Positions 38,053 to 46,409 of a stretch of DNA of 64,000 nucleotides are shown piece after piece. Each line of letters begins with the position of its first letter. The first letter of the stretch is position 1. Position numbers and translations under genes: made by a program. The notes below the pieces were generated by a model. That model did not search any database, had not been told where the DNA came from, and saw only the letters and a program-made list of their open reading frames with translations. Source of the DNA: Pseudomonadota bacterium (GTDB lineage Bacteria > Pseudomonadota > Alphaproteobacteria > Acetobacterales > Acetobacteraceae); contig JAJYYH010000025.1 of NCBI GenBank assembly GCA_021801255.1, forward strand, positions 20,411 to 84,410, in the 5' to 3' direction.

Positions 38053-39018
38053 GTGAGCGCTCTGCACTTCCTGCCGCCGCTTCTGCTACAGGGCGCGCAA
38101 ATGGCGCTGGTGCTGCTCGCGGCACCCCTGCTCACCGGATGGGTGCGCAAGGTGAAGGCGCGGCTGTTGCGCCGGCGCGGCCCGCCCTTGCTGCAACCCT
38201 ATCGCGATCTTTTGCGCCTTTTTGGCAAGGAAGCGGTGATCGCCGAGAACGCCTCGTGGCTGTTTCGCACCGCGCCCTATCTGATCTTCGCCTTCACCTG
38301 GGTGGCGGCGGCCCTGGTGCCGAGTTTCGCCACCGGGCTGATGTTTTCCTGGACCGGCGATCTCATCGCCATCATAGCCCTTCTGGGCGCGGCGCGCTTT
38401 CTGCTGGCGCTCGCCGGGCTCGATATCGGCACCGGCTTTGGCGGTATCGGCGCCTCGCGCGAGGTGATGATCGCCGCGCTCGCCGAGCCGGCGATGCTGA
38501 TGATCGTCGTGACGCTGGCGTTGATCGCGGGCGCGACGCAGCTTTCCACCATCGCCACCTTTATGCTCTCGGGGGTGCAGGGATTACGGGTCTCGCTCGC
38601 CCTGGCGCTGGTCGCCTTCGTTATCGTGGCGCTGGCGGAGAACGCGCGCATTCCGGTCGATAATCCCGCGACCCATCTCGAACTGACCATGGTGCATGAG
38701 GCGATGGTGCTGGAATATTCCGCGCGCCATCTCGCGATGATCGAACTCGCCGCGGCGCTCAAGCTGCTGCTCACCTGCTCGCTGCTGATCTGCATCTTTT
38801 TTCCCTTCGGCATGGCGAACGCCGGGGATGCCGCGCGCGGCTATGCCCTCGGGCTGCTCGCCTATGGCGGCAAGCTGGCGCTGGTCGGGGCAATCCTCGC
38901 CGTGTTCGAGACCGCGATCGCCAAAATGCGGGTGTTTCGTGTCCCTGGCCTGTTGGGTGCGGCGCTGATGTTGAGCCTGCTCGGGTTATTGCTGCTCTAT
39001 ATCTCGCGGGGCTTCTGA
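38053..39018 (+). CDS. Hydrogenase-4 component C-like membrane subunit (NuoH/HycD family)
   Basis: A 321-residue membrane protein of the respiratory complex I subunit 1 family. RRRGPPLLQPYRDLLRLFGKEAV near the N-terminus and ARIPVDNPATHLELTMVHEAMVLEYS in the middle are the conserved loops lining the junction between the hydrophilic and membrane arms; their charged residues form the quinone or coupling chamber. Start is GTG 38053; it ends overlapping the next start (TGATG at 39016-39020). Confidence 0.92.
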   Translation: MSALHFLPPLLLQGAQMALVLLAAPLLTGWVRKVKARLLRRRGPPLLQPYRDLLRLFGKEAVIAENASWLFRTAPYLIFAFTWVAAALVPSFATGLMFSWTGDLIAIIALLGAARFLLALAGLDIGTGFGGIGASREVMIAALAEPAMLMIVVTLALIAGATQLSTIATFMLSGVQGLRVSLALALVAFVIVALAENARIPVDNPATHLELTMVHEAMVLEYSARHLAMIELAAALKLLLTCSLLICIFFPFGMANAGDAARGYALGLLAYGGKLALVGAILAVFETAIAKMRVFRVPGLLGAALMLSLLGLLLLYISRGF

Positions 39019-39680
39019 TGAACCCTCTCTCCTACGATGTCGCCAAGCTGCTGGCGGGGTTGCTGGTGCTGGCAAGCTTTCTCATGCTCTATCAGGTTCG
39101 CCTTTCGGCGCTGCTCAACATGCTTGGCGTGCATGCCTTCATCCTGGCGCTGGCCGTCGCCTGGCAGGCGACGATCCAGCACGCGCCCGAGCTTTACATC
39201 ACTGCGCTGATCACCCTGGTTTTCAAGGCGTTGCTGATCCCGGCGGCCCTGCAGCGCATCGTCACGCGTCTCGGCCTGCATCGCGAGATCGAGGCCATCA
39301 CCGGGATCGGGTTGAGCATGCTGGCCGGCATCGCGCTCGTCGCGCTCTCGCTCGAGGTGATGCTGCCGGTGACCGCGCATATCGACCCGGTGACCCGCGA
39401 GGATATCGCCTTGGCCCTTTCCGTCGTGCTGATCGGCCTTTTGATGATGGTGACGCGGCGCAACGCGGTGAGCCAGGTGGCGGCGTTCCTGTCGCTGGAA
39501 AACGGCATCGATCTTGCCGCCGCGGGCGCCGAGGGCATGCCCCTGGTGGTCGAGATCAGCGTTGCCTTCTCGGCCCTGATGGCCTTCCTGGTCATCGGCA
39601 TTTTTCTCTTTCGCATCCGCGAGCGGTTCGACACCGTCGATATCCGCGCGCTCGACGAGTTTCGTGGAGATCGCCGGTGA
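39018..39680 (+). CDS. Hydrogenase-4 component E-like membrane subunit (HyfE)
   Basis: A 220-residue hydrophobic protein with six to seven segments, corresponding to HyfE, a NuoK-like fusion. LVTRLGLH-type loops and SQVAAFLSLENGIDLAAAGAEGMPLVVEI, with its Glu residues, match the NuoK proton-path region. Presence of HyfE separates Hyf/Ehr-type complexes from the simpler Hyc/Ech types. Starts by overlapping the previous stop and overlaps the next start by four bases. Confidence 0.9.
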   Translation: MNPLSYDVAKLLAGLLVLASFLMLYQVRLSALLNMLGVHAFILALAVAWQATIQHAPELYITALITLVFKALLIPAALQRIVTRLGLHREIEAITGIGLSMLAGIALVALSLEVMLPVTAHIDPVTREDIALALSVVLIGLLMMVTRRNAVSQVAAFLSLENGIDLAAAGAEGMPLVVEISVAFSALMAFLVIGIFLFRIRERFDTVDIRALDEFRGDRR

Positions 39681-41110
39681 TCGCGCTCTGGGGTGTGCTC
39701 GGCGCGCCGTTGCTGGGTGCGGCGGTGCTGGCGATGATCTCCGCCTATCGGCTCTCGGCGCGGCTCAACGTGGTGGTGAGCGGCGTCGCTTTCGCCGCGG
39801 CGCTTGAGCTTTTCGTCCGCCGGCCGGCGCCGGGCCTGTTCCTGATGGTCGATGATCTCAACGTGGTGTTCGTCGTGCTCTCCAGTTTCGTCGGCTTCAC
39901 CACCAGCCTGTTCAGCGCGAGCTATATCAACCACGAGCTGGAAACCGGCCGCCTCACCCCGGCCTATCTGCGCTTCTATCACGCGATGTACCAGGTGATG
40001 ATGTTCGGCATGAACCTCGCCCTGGTGTCGAACAATATTGGCCTGATGTGGGTGGCGGTGGAGCTCGCCACGCTGGCCACCGTGATGATGGTCGGCGTCT
40101 ATCGCACGCATGAGGCGCTGGAGGCGGCGTGGAAATATTTCATTCTCGCCAGCGTCGGCATTGCCCTCGCCCTCTTCGGCACCATCCTCGTCTATCTCGC
40201 CGCCCATCCGGTGATCGGTACCGGATTGCAGAGCATGGCCTGGACGGTGCTGCACGCGCATGCCAGCGGCTTCGATCCCGCGCTCCTCGATATCGCTTTC
40301 GTTTTTCTCCTGCTCGGCTATGGGACAAAAATCGGCTTGGCGCCGATGCACGCCTGGCTGCCCGACGCCCACGCGGAAGGGCCGACGCCGATCTCGGCGG
40401 TGCTGTCGGGGCTGTTGCTCAATGTCGCGCTCTATGCGCTGCTGCGCTTCAAGATGCTGCTCGCCGCCTGTCCCGGCGGCATCGCGCCCGGGCCACTTCT
40501 GGTAACGCTTGGCCTGATCTCTCTGCTTTTCGCGAGTGTCATGCTCTATCGACGCCGCGATATCAAGCGCATGTTCGCCTATTCCTCGATCGAGCACATG
40601 GGCATCATCGTTTTCGCCTTCGGCATGGCCGGCCCGCTCGGTAATTTCGCCGGGCTGTTGCAGATGGCGATGCACAGCCTGACCAAATCGGCGATTTTTT
40701 TCACCGTCGGCCATGTCGCGCAGGTCAAGGGCACGCAGCGCCTGGCCGAGATGGGCGGCCTCACCGAGAGCCATCCCCTGCTCGGCTGGAGCCTGCTCGC
40801 CGGGGTCGCGGCGATCGTCGGGCTGCCGCCTTTTGGCATTTTTACCAGCGAGTTTTTGCTGCTGAGTTCGACCTTCGCGCGCGCACCGGCGCTTGCCGTG
40901 CTGCTCGGCGGCGGCCTGCTGCTGGCGCTCGGCGCGCTGCTATGGCGCGCCTCGGGGCTGGCGTTCGGTATGGTGCGCGGGCCGATCGGTCCGGTGCATG
41001 CCTCGTTCGTGCCGATCTTCGCCCATCTCGCGCTGGTGCTGGTCGCCGGGGTCTATCTGCCGGGGCCGATGGTGGCGTGGTTTCAGCATGTCGCGGGACT
41101 GCTCGGATGA
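39677..41110 (+). CDS. Hydrogenase-4 component F-like proton-pumping subunit (HyfF)
   Basis: A 477-residue antiporter-like subunit (NuoN/NuoM family) with about 14 hydrophobic segments. Conserved parts are MWVAVELATLATVMMVGVYRTHEALEAAWKYF (Glu and Lys), GYGTKIGLAPMHAWLPDAHAEGPTPISAVLSG and KRMFAYSSIEHMGIIVFAFG. Together with the B- and E-like subunits it supplies several putative ion channels. Start is GTG 39677, overlapping the previous stop; its TGA overlaps the ATG of the large-subunit gene. Tight overlap across five genes implies fixed stoichiometry. Confidence 0.92.
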   Translation: MIALWGVLGAPLLGAAVLAMISAYRLSARLNVVVSGVAFAAALELFVRRPAPGLFLMVDDLNVVFVVLSSFVGFTTSLFSASYINHELETGRLTPAYLRFYHAMYQVMMFGMNLALVSNNIGLMWVAVELATLATVMMVGVYRTHEALEAAWKYFILASVGIALALFGTILVYLAAHPVIGTGLQSMAWTVLHAHASGFDPALLDIAFVFLLLGYGTKIGLAPMHAWLPDAHAEGPTPISAVLSGLLLNVALYALLRFKMLLAACPGGIAPGPLLVTLGLISLLFASVMLYRRRDIKRMFAYSSIEHMGIIVFAFGMAGPLGNFAGLLQMAMHSLTKSAIFFTVGHVAQVKGTQRLAEMGGLTESHPLLGWSLLAGVAAIVGLPPFGIFTSEFLLLSSTFARAPALAVLLGGGLLLALGALLWRASGLAFGMVRGPIGPVHASFVPIFAHLALVLVAGVYLPGPMVAWFQHVAGLLG

Positions 41111-42483
41111 GTGCGTGGGAAGCGGCCGGGGCGCGGCTGGCGGCGGGTGAGGCGAGCCTCGTGAGCCTGTGGGCGGAGCCGGGTGCAGTGCATCTCGCGC
41201 TGTTCGAGAAGGGTGAACTTGGCCATCTCGCCCATGACTGCCCAACCGGGCGGTTTCCCTCGCTGGCGCGCGTGCATCCGCCGGCGCTCCGGCTTGAGCG
41301 CGCGGCGCAGGATCTTTGCGGCTTTATCGCCGAAGGCCTGCCCGACCCGCGCCCCTGGCTGATTCATGGCGCGGCCGCGACGCCCTATCGGTTTCTCCCC
41401 GTGGAGGGCGAGAACTTGCACGAGATTGCCGTCGGCCCGGTGCATGCCGGCATTATCGAGCCCGGGCATTTCCGCTTTACCTGCGATGGCGAGACGGTGG
41501 TGCGCGTCGAGGAGCGGCTGGGCTATGTGCATCGCGGGGTGGAAACGTTGATGGCGGGGGCGGCGCTGCCGCTGGCGGCGCAGCGCGCCGGGCGGATGAG
41601 CGGGGACAGCACGGTGGCCTACGCGCTCGCCTTCGCGCTGGCGGCGGAGCAAGCCAGTGGCACGGCCCCGCCGGCACGCGCCGTCTGGCTGCGCGCACTG
41701 ATGGCGGAAATCGAGCGGCTGGCCAATCATCTCGGCGATGTCGGGGCGATCTGCAATGACGCCGCCTTCGCCCTCATGCACGCCCATTGCGCGATTTTGC
41801 GCGAGCGCGTGCTGCGCGCGAGCGCCGCCTGTTTCGGCCATCGGCTAATGATGGATGGCGTGGTGCCGGGCGGCGTGGCGCGCGATCTTTCGCCCGCGGG
41901 AGTGGCGCTGCTTGCCGGGCTGGCGCATGAGATCCGCGCCGCGTTCGCCCCGCTGGCGCGGCTCTATGACATGACCGCCTCGCTCCAGGATCGCACCGTC
42001 GGCACCGGCATCCTGCACCCCGATCTCGCCCGCCAGTTCGCCGCCGGCGGCTATGTCGGGCGCGCCTCGGGGCGTGATTTCGACGCCCGCCGCACACCCG
42101 GCTATCCACCCTATGAGCAGCTTGCTTTTACCGTGCCGGTGCTGCGCGAGGGCGATGTCAATGCGCGCATCATGATCCGCATCCGCGAGATCGGCGAAAC
42201 CCTGGGGCTGATCGAGCAGATCCTGGCACGGCTTCCAGAAGGGCCGATCTGCGCCGCCTGGCGGCAGACGCGCGGCGAGGGGATGGCCCTGGTCGAGGGG
42301 TTTCGCGGCGATGTCTTCGTCTGGCTCCGGCTAGAGGGGGAAACGGTTGCGCGTTGCCATCTGCGCGATCCCTCCTGGTTCCAGTGGCCGCTGCTGGAAG
42401 CGGCGATCAAGGGCAACATCATCGCTGACTTTCCCCTCTGCAATAAATCCTTCAACTGCGCCTATGCCGGGCATGATCGGTAG
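41107..42483 (+). CDS. Hydrogenase-4 large-subunit homologue lacking N-terminal Ni-site cysteines (Ehr-type, HyfG/NuoCD-like)
   Basis: A 458-residue protein combining an N-terminal NuoC-like part (1-100) and a NuoD/large-hydrogenase part (105-458). Group 4 NiFe hydrogenases carry CxxC where residues 163-168 read RMSGDS, so both N-terminal nickel-binding cysteines are missing. At the C-terminus DPCxxC is replaced by DFPLCNKSFNC (441-451), which retains two cysteines at a different spacing. NHLGDVGAICNDAAF and the C-terminal YAGHD resemble NuoD. By known family logic this is an energy-converting hydrogenase-related (Ehr) complex; a redox partner other than H2 is expected. Confidence 0.9.
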   Translation: MSAWEAAGARLAAGEASLVSLWAEPGAVHLALFEKGELGHLAHDCPTGRFPSLARVHPPALRLERAAQDLCGFIAEGLPDPRPWLIHGAAATPYRFLPVEGENLHEIAVGPVHAGIIEPGHFRFTCDGETVVRVEERLGYVHRGVETLMAGAALPLAAQRAGRMSGDSTVAYALAFALAAEQASGTAPPARAVWLRALMAEIERLANHLGDVGAICNDAAFALMHAHCAILRERVLRASAACFGHRLMMDGVVPGGVARDLSPAGVALLAGLAHEIRAAFAPLARLYDMTASLQDRTVGTGILHPDLARQFAAGGYVGRASGRDFDARRTPGYPPYEQLAFTVPVLREGDVNARIMIRIREIGETLGLIEQILARLPEGPICAAWRQTRGEGMALVEGFRGDVFVWLRLEGETVARCHLRDPSWFQWPLLEAAIKGNIIADFPLCNKSFNCAYAGHDR

Positions 42484-42492
42484 AGGTTCACG

Positions 42493-43005
42493 ATGCGCAA
42501 GACGCTTTTGCAGGATTTGTTCGCCCGCTCCCTCACCGAGCCACTCACGCGCCCCGACTCCCAAGCGGTCGAACTCGCACGCGCACTCGATGCCGCGGCG
42601 CAGCGCCAGCTTGGCCGCAGCCTCTCCATCCGGGCGCTCGATGCTGGCTCGTGCAATGGCTGCGAGCTGGAAATGCACGCCCTGAGCAATGCATTCTACG
42701 ATCTTGAGCGGTTTGGCCTGCGCTTCGTCGCCTCGCCCCGCCACGCCGATGTGCTGATGGTGACCGGGATCGTGACGCGGGCGATGCGGGTGGCGCTGGA
42801 ACGCACCGATCAGGCGATACCGCGTCCCCGCTGGGTGGTCGCGGTCGGCGCCTGCGCCCGTGATGGCGGACTGTTCGCGGCGAGCCCGCAAGGAATGGGC
42901 GGAGTGGGTGCGGTGCTGCCGGTCGATCTCTATATCGCCGGCTGCCCGCCGAGCCCGGTCGATCTGCTGGCCGGGCTGCTCGCCTTGCTTCAACAGAAAA
43001 CATAA
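42493..43005 (+). CDS. NuoB/HyfI-like 4Fe-4S subunit of the Ehr complex
   Basis: A 170-residue small subunit. All four cysteines for the proximal N2-type [4Fe-4S] cluster are present: Cys54 and Cys57 (GSCNGCELE), Cys121 (VGACARDGG) and Cys151 (IAGCPPSP). So electron transfer close to the membrane arm should be possible although the neighbouring large subunit lacks an intact nickel site. It is the last gene; no HyfA/HyfH ferredoxin-like subunit and no hyp maturation genes follow. A strong terminator lies a few bases downstream. Confidence 0.92.
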   Translation: MRKTLLQDLFARSLTEPLTRPDSQAVELARALDAAAQRQLGRSLSIRALDAGSCNGCELEMHALSNAFYDLERFGLRFVASPRHADVLMVTGIVTRAMRVALERTDQAIPRPRWVVAVGACARDGGLFAASPQGMGGVGAVLPVDLYIAGCPPSPVDLLAGLLALLQQKT

Positions 43006-43040
43006 AAAAAGAGCCAGGGGCGCGGCCCTGGCCTTTTCGA
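43004..43040. terminator. Bidirectional Rho-independent terminator
   Basis: Stem GCCAGGG (43013-43019) with CCCTGGC (43026-43032), loop GCGCGG. TTTT follows on the plus strand and a seven-A run precedes it, giving a T-run for the minus strand. It serves both the Ehr operon and the convergent algH gene. Confidence 0.85.
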
Positions 43041-43077
43041 TTTCGCGTGCCGCCGGCCAGCCAACCCGCCGGGCTTT

Positions 43078-43686
43078 CTACCCGTGACCGGCGTTATCGG
43101 AGAGCAGCAGCGGGTCGATGCGGAGCTTGGCCAACGCGCGACGCCATTTCGTCTCGTGATCGGCATCGAACACCAGCGCCTCGTCGGCCGGGGCGGAGAG
43201 CCAGGTGTTCTTCTGGAACTCGGCGTCAAGCTGCCCCGGCCCCCAGCCGACATAGCCCAGCGCGAGCAAGCCGCGGCGCGGCCCGGCGCCATTGGCGATC
43301 GCCTTGAGGATGTCGAGGCTGGCGGTGAGCGCCAGACTGTCATCCACCCGCAGGCTGCCCTCATCGATCCAGTCGGCGGTATGCAGGACGAAGCCGCGGG
43401 CGTGGTCCACCGGGCCGCCGGCGCAGAGCCGGATGCGCCGCGCCGGCGGCAATGGCGCGATATCGAGCTGACGCAGCAGGTCCTCGAAACTCGGCTGTTC
43501 GAGCGGTCGGTTGACCATGATGCCCATGGCGCCCTCGGGGGTGTGGGCGCAAAGATAGATCACGCCGCGCACGAAATGCGGGTCATCGAGACTGGGCATG
43601 GCGATGAGCAATTGCCCGGTGAGCATCGTACCGGTCAGCGTGGTGGTGGCCAAGGGAGAGGACGGCCGGGGGGTCTGCTGCGCCAT
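43078..43686 (-). CDS. YqgE/AlgH family protein (UPF0301)
   Basis: A 202-residue protein of the YqgE/AlgH family. LTGQLLIAMPSLDDPHFVRGVIYLCAHTPEGAMGIMVNRPL is the family signature, and LALGYVGWGPGQLDAEFQKNTWL the second. Named after a Pseudomonas alginate regulator, but the molecular role is not settled. Start ATG 43684-43686. In many alphaproteobacteria it lies next to a peroxiredoxin gene, as here, in divergent orientation. Confidence 0.93.
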   Translation of the reverse strand: MAQQTPRPSSPLATTTLTGTMLTGQLLIAMPSLDDPHFVRGVIYLCAHTPEGAMGIMVNRPLEQPSFEDLLRQLDIAPLPPARRIRLCAGGPVDHARGFVLHTADWIDEGSLRVDDSLALTASLDILKAIANGAGPRRGLLALGYVGWGPGQLDAEFQKNTWLSAPADEALVFDADHETKWRRALAKLRIDPLLLSDNAGHG

Positions 43687-43849
43687 GGCGTAAATTTGGG
43701 CGCGATGCGGCGCCCGCGCAAGGCGCCGCCGGCCGCGCCCGCGATCACCGCGTGACAGCGCCAGGACGCGGCGCTAGGAAAGGGCTCCCGCAATTCGCGC
43801 CTGGGGCTGGAGGAGGCCCGAGGCGCATTCGAGAGAGGCGAGCGCACGC

Positions 43850-44332
43850 ATGACAATCAAGGTTGGCGATACCCTGCCCGCGATGAAGCTGATGATCGCC
43901 TCGGCCGACGGGCCGAAGGAGATCTCGACCGAGGAAATTTTCAAGGATAAGAAGGTGGTGATGTTCGCCGTGCCGGGCGCGTTCACCCCGACCTGTAGCG
44001 CCAAGCATCTGCCGGGGTTCATCGAGCATGCCGACAAGTTTTTCGCCAAGGGCGTCGATCGTTTGGTCTGCATGGCGGTGAACGACCCCTTCGTCATGGG
44101 GGCGTGGGCCAAGGATCAGGCGGCCGGCGACAGGATCCTGATGCTCGCCGATGGCTCCGGCGCCTTCACCAAGGCGCTCGGCCTCGAACTCGACCTCGTG
44201 GCGCGCGGCCTGGGTGTGCGCAGCCAGCGCTTCGCGCTGGTGGCCGATAACATGAAGGTCACTCATCTCGCGGTCGAGGAGCCCGGCGGCTTCGATGTCA
44301 GCCGCGCCGAGGCAATCCTCGCGGTGCTCTGA
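43850..44332 (+). CDS. Peroxiredoxin, Prx5 type
   Basis: A 160-residue thiol peroxidase. The peroxidatic Cys lies in VPGAFTPTCSAKHLPGF (residue 49), with the conserved Pro, Thr and later Arg of the active site. SRVNDPFVMG-type region reads MAVNDPFVMGAWAKDQ, the Prx5 signature. No clear resolving cysteine besides Cys74 in RLVCMAV, so it may be a 1-Cys enzyme or use glutathione/glutaredoxin. The start ATG 43850 is behind GAGAGAGG. It is divergent from algH and convergent with the ABC exporter. Confidence 0.95.
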   Translation: MTIKVGDTLPAMKLMIASADGPKEISTEEIFKDKKVVMFAVPGAFTPTCSAKHLPGFIEHADKFFAKGVDRLVCMAVNDPFVMGAWAKDQAAGDRILMLADGSGAFTKALGLELDLVARGLGVRSQRFALVADNMKVTHLAVEEPGGFDVSRAEAILAVL

Positions 44333-44368
44333 GCGGGCCAGCCGAGGTGGCGGGGCTTCCCCCGCGCC

Positions 44369-46237
44369 TCAAGCCGCTTCCTCGACCAGATGGAGTGCCT
44401 GACGGCGCCGCATTTCGCGATAGAGCCCAGGGGTTTGTTCGAGCGCGAGCGGGCTGCCGTCTTGCACGATGCGGCCGGTCTGCATCACCACGATGCGGTC
44501 GAAATCCTTCAGCGTGGCGAGCCGGTGCGCCACCGCGATCACCGTGCGCCCGAGCATCAAGTGGTTCAACGCCGCCTGCACCGCTTGCTCGGATTCGCTG
44601 TCGAGCGCGCTCGTCGCCTCGTCCAACAGCAGCACCGGCGCATTGCGCAGGAAGGCGCGGGCGATCGCGATGCGCTGGCGCTGTCCGCCGGAGAGTTTCA
44701 CCCCGCGATCGCCGACCATCGTGTCATAGCCCTCGGGAAGCTGGATGATGAATTCATGGCAGCGGGCGGCCTCGGCGGCGGCCACCACCGCGGCGTCGCT
44801 GGCATCGGGCTGGCCGTAGCGGATATTTTCCAGCACGCTGCGATGAAACATCAGCACGTCCTGAGGCACCACCGAGATCGCCTTGTGCAGGCTGTCCTGG
44901 GTCAGATCGGCGATGTTTTGCCCGTCGATAAGGATTTCGCCGCCATCGATGTCGCGGAAGCGCTGTAGCAGCATCAGCACGGTGGTCTTGCCCGAACCCG
45001 AGCGTCCGACGAGACCGAGCCGTGTTCCCGGCTCGATGCGAAGGTTGAAATCCTTCAGCACCGGGTTGCCGCCGGGATAGGCGAAGGCGACATCGCGGAA
45101 CTCCACCAGGCCACGCGGCGCGGCGAGCCCGCGCGCATCCGCGGCGTCACGCAGCTCGTGCGGCAGCAGCAACGTCGAAAGCGCCTCCGAAAGACGGGCG
45201 ACGTGCTGGACCATATCGACGAGCGCGACGGCAAGATCGCGGGTGCCGTGCAGGATGATGAAGCCGAGCGTGCTCACCAGCACCATGTCCCCGGCACTCG
45301 CCTGGCCGCGCTGCCAGAGCAGGATGCCCCAGGCGAGCAGGCCCGCGGTGAGCAGCGCCGTGGTCGCCGCGTGCAGCAGGCGGAGACGTTCGAGGTAGCG
45401 CAGGCTTTCGCCCCTCGCCTTCATCTCGCCCGCGATGCGTCGGGCGAAGCGGGCGCGCTCGCGGGCGAAGGCGCCGAAGGCGCGCACCAGGGAGATGTTG
45501 TTGATGACATCGACCAGCTCGCCATCGACCGCGGCGGCCGCGGCGGCGTAGGCATGGTGCAGCGGCGCGCCGCCGCGCGCCAGCCGGATCAGCAAGCCGG
45601 CGAGCCCCGCCGCGATCACCGAGATCACCAGCGCCATCACCGGATCGACCGAGGCGAGGAAGCCGATCGCGAGAATGACCGCAAGACAGGGCGGCATGAC
45701 GTTCCAGGAGAACAGATTTTCCACCGTGAAGATGGCATTCGCGGTGGTGGTGATGCGCCCCGCGAGGGTGCCCGGCTGGCGCTCCGCGAAAAAGGCCGGG
45801 GCGTGGCCGGTGAGATGGGCGAAGAGATCGCGCCGGACATCGCCGGTGACGGCGACAAAGACATAAGAGGCAACCCAGCCGGCGAGCCGCCAAGTGAGAT
45901 TGTCGGCGGCGATGACGCCGGCGAGCAGCCCGAAGGCCCACCACACCGCGCCGATCCGATGCGCCATCAGGGTATCGACGAGATGCTTGAGCGCGTATTG
46001 CGAGCTGACCGAGAAGCCGACCGCCAGCATCACCGCCCCAATTACCACCGCATGCGCGAGGAGATGGCGGCGGACATAGGAGAAGATGAAGGCGATCGGC
46101 CGGCGCGCGAGGCTTTCCAGCCGGTCGTTGCCCCCGCCCATGCCACAATCCTGGCCCAGGGTTTCGGGGTTCTCCGTCCGGGTGTTCAGGGGCCGGGGCA
46201 GGCTTGCCTTGCGGCGACGCGGCAGTGCTTGGCTCAT
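44369..46237 (-). CDS. ABC exporter (fused membrane and ATPase domains)
   Basis: A 622-residue half-transporter of the type IV exporter class. About six membrane helices occupy residues 55-345; the nucleotide-binding domain follows with Walker A GRSGSGKTT, Q-loop VVPQDVLMF, signature KLSGGQRQRIAIARA and Walker B VLLLDEATSALDSES. It works as a dimer to export a lipid, drug or metabolite. Start ATG 46237 is chosen for its GAGAGGA site; an in-frame ATG at 46255 is the alternative. The basic N-terminus (LPRRRKASLPRPL) is cytoplasmic. Substrate unknown; the divergent neighbour is a glycosyltransferase. Confidence 0.93.
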   Translation of the reverse strand: MSQALPRRRKASLPRPLNTRTENPETLGQDCGMGGGNDRLESLARRPIAFIFSYVRRHLLAHAVVIGAVMLAVGFSVSSQYALKHLVDTLMAHRIGAVWWAFGLLAGVIAADNLTWRLAGWVASYVFVAVTGDVRRDLFAHLTGHAPAFFAERQPGTLAGRITTTANAIFTVENLFSWNVMPPCLAVILAIGFLASVDPVMALVISVIAAGLAGLLIRLARGGAPLHHAYAAAAAAVDGELVDVINNISLVRAFGAFARERARFARRIAGEMKARGESLRYLERLRLLHAATTALLTAGLLAWGILLWQRGQASAGDMVLVSTLGFIILHGTRDLAVALVDMVQHVARLSEALSTLLLPHELRDAADARGLAAPRGLVEFRDVAFAYPGGNPVLKDFNLRIEPGTRLGLVGRSGSGKTTVLMLLQRFRDIDGGEILIDGQNIADLTQDSLHKAISVVPQDVLMFHRSVLENIRYGQPDASDAAVVAAAEAARCHEFIIQLPEGYDTMVGDRGVKLSGGQRQRIAIARAFLRNAPVLLLDEATSALDSESEQAVQAALNHLMLGRTVIAVAHRLATLKDFDRIVVMQTGRIVQDGSPLALEQTPGLYREMRRRQALHLVEEAA

Positions 46238-46409
46238 CGGCGGTCGTCCTCTCACGTGGCCCCCATGATGCCCTGCAATGCGGCGGAGTTAAGGCAAAAC
46301 CCGCCCTAGAATTGCCTCTGTTTCCGCGCTTCTATTGCCGCCATCACAAGGGGCCGCGCGGCGGCCTCGGGAAATGGCCCCGGCGGCAGGCTGGAACGGA
46401 GAGATACAA

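Noticed and set aside
36015..43005. Reading the operon as an active NiFe hydrogenase-4
   Set aside because: The N-terminal CxxC nickel ligands are replaced (RMSGDS), the C-terminal DPCxxC is altered, and maturation genes and HyfA/HyfH are missing.
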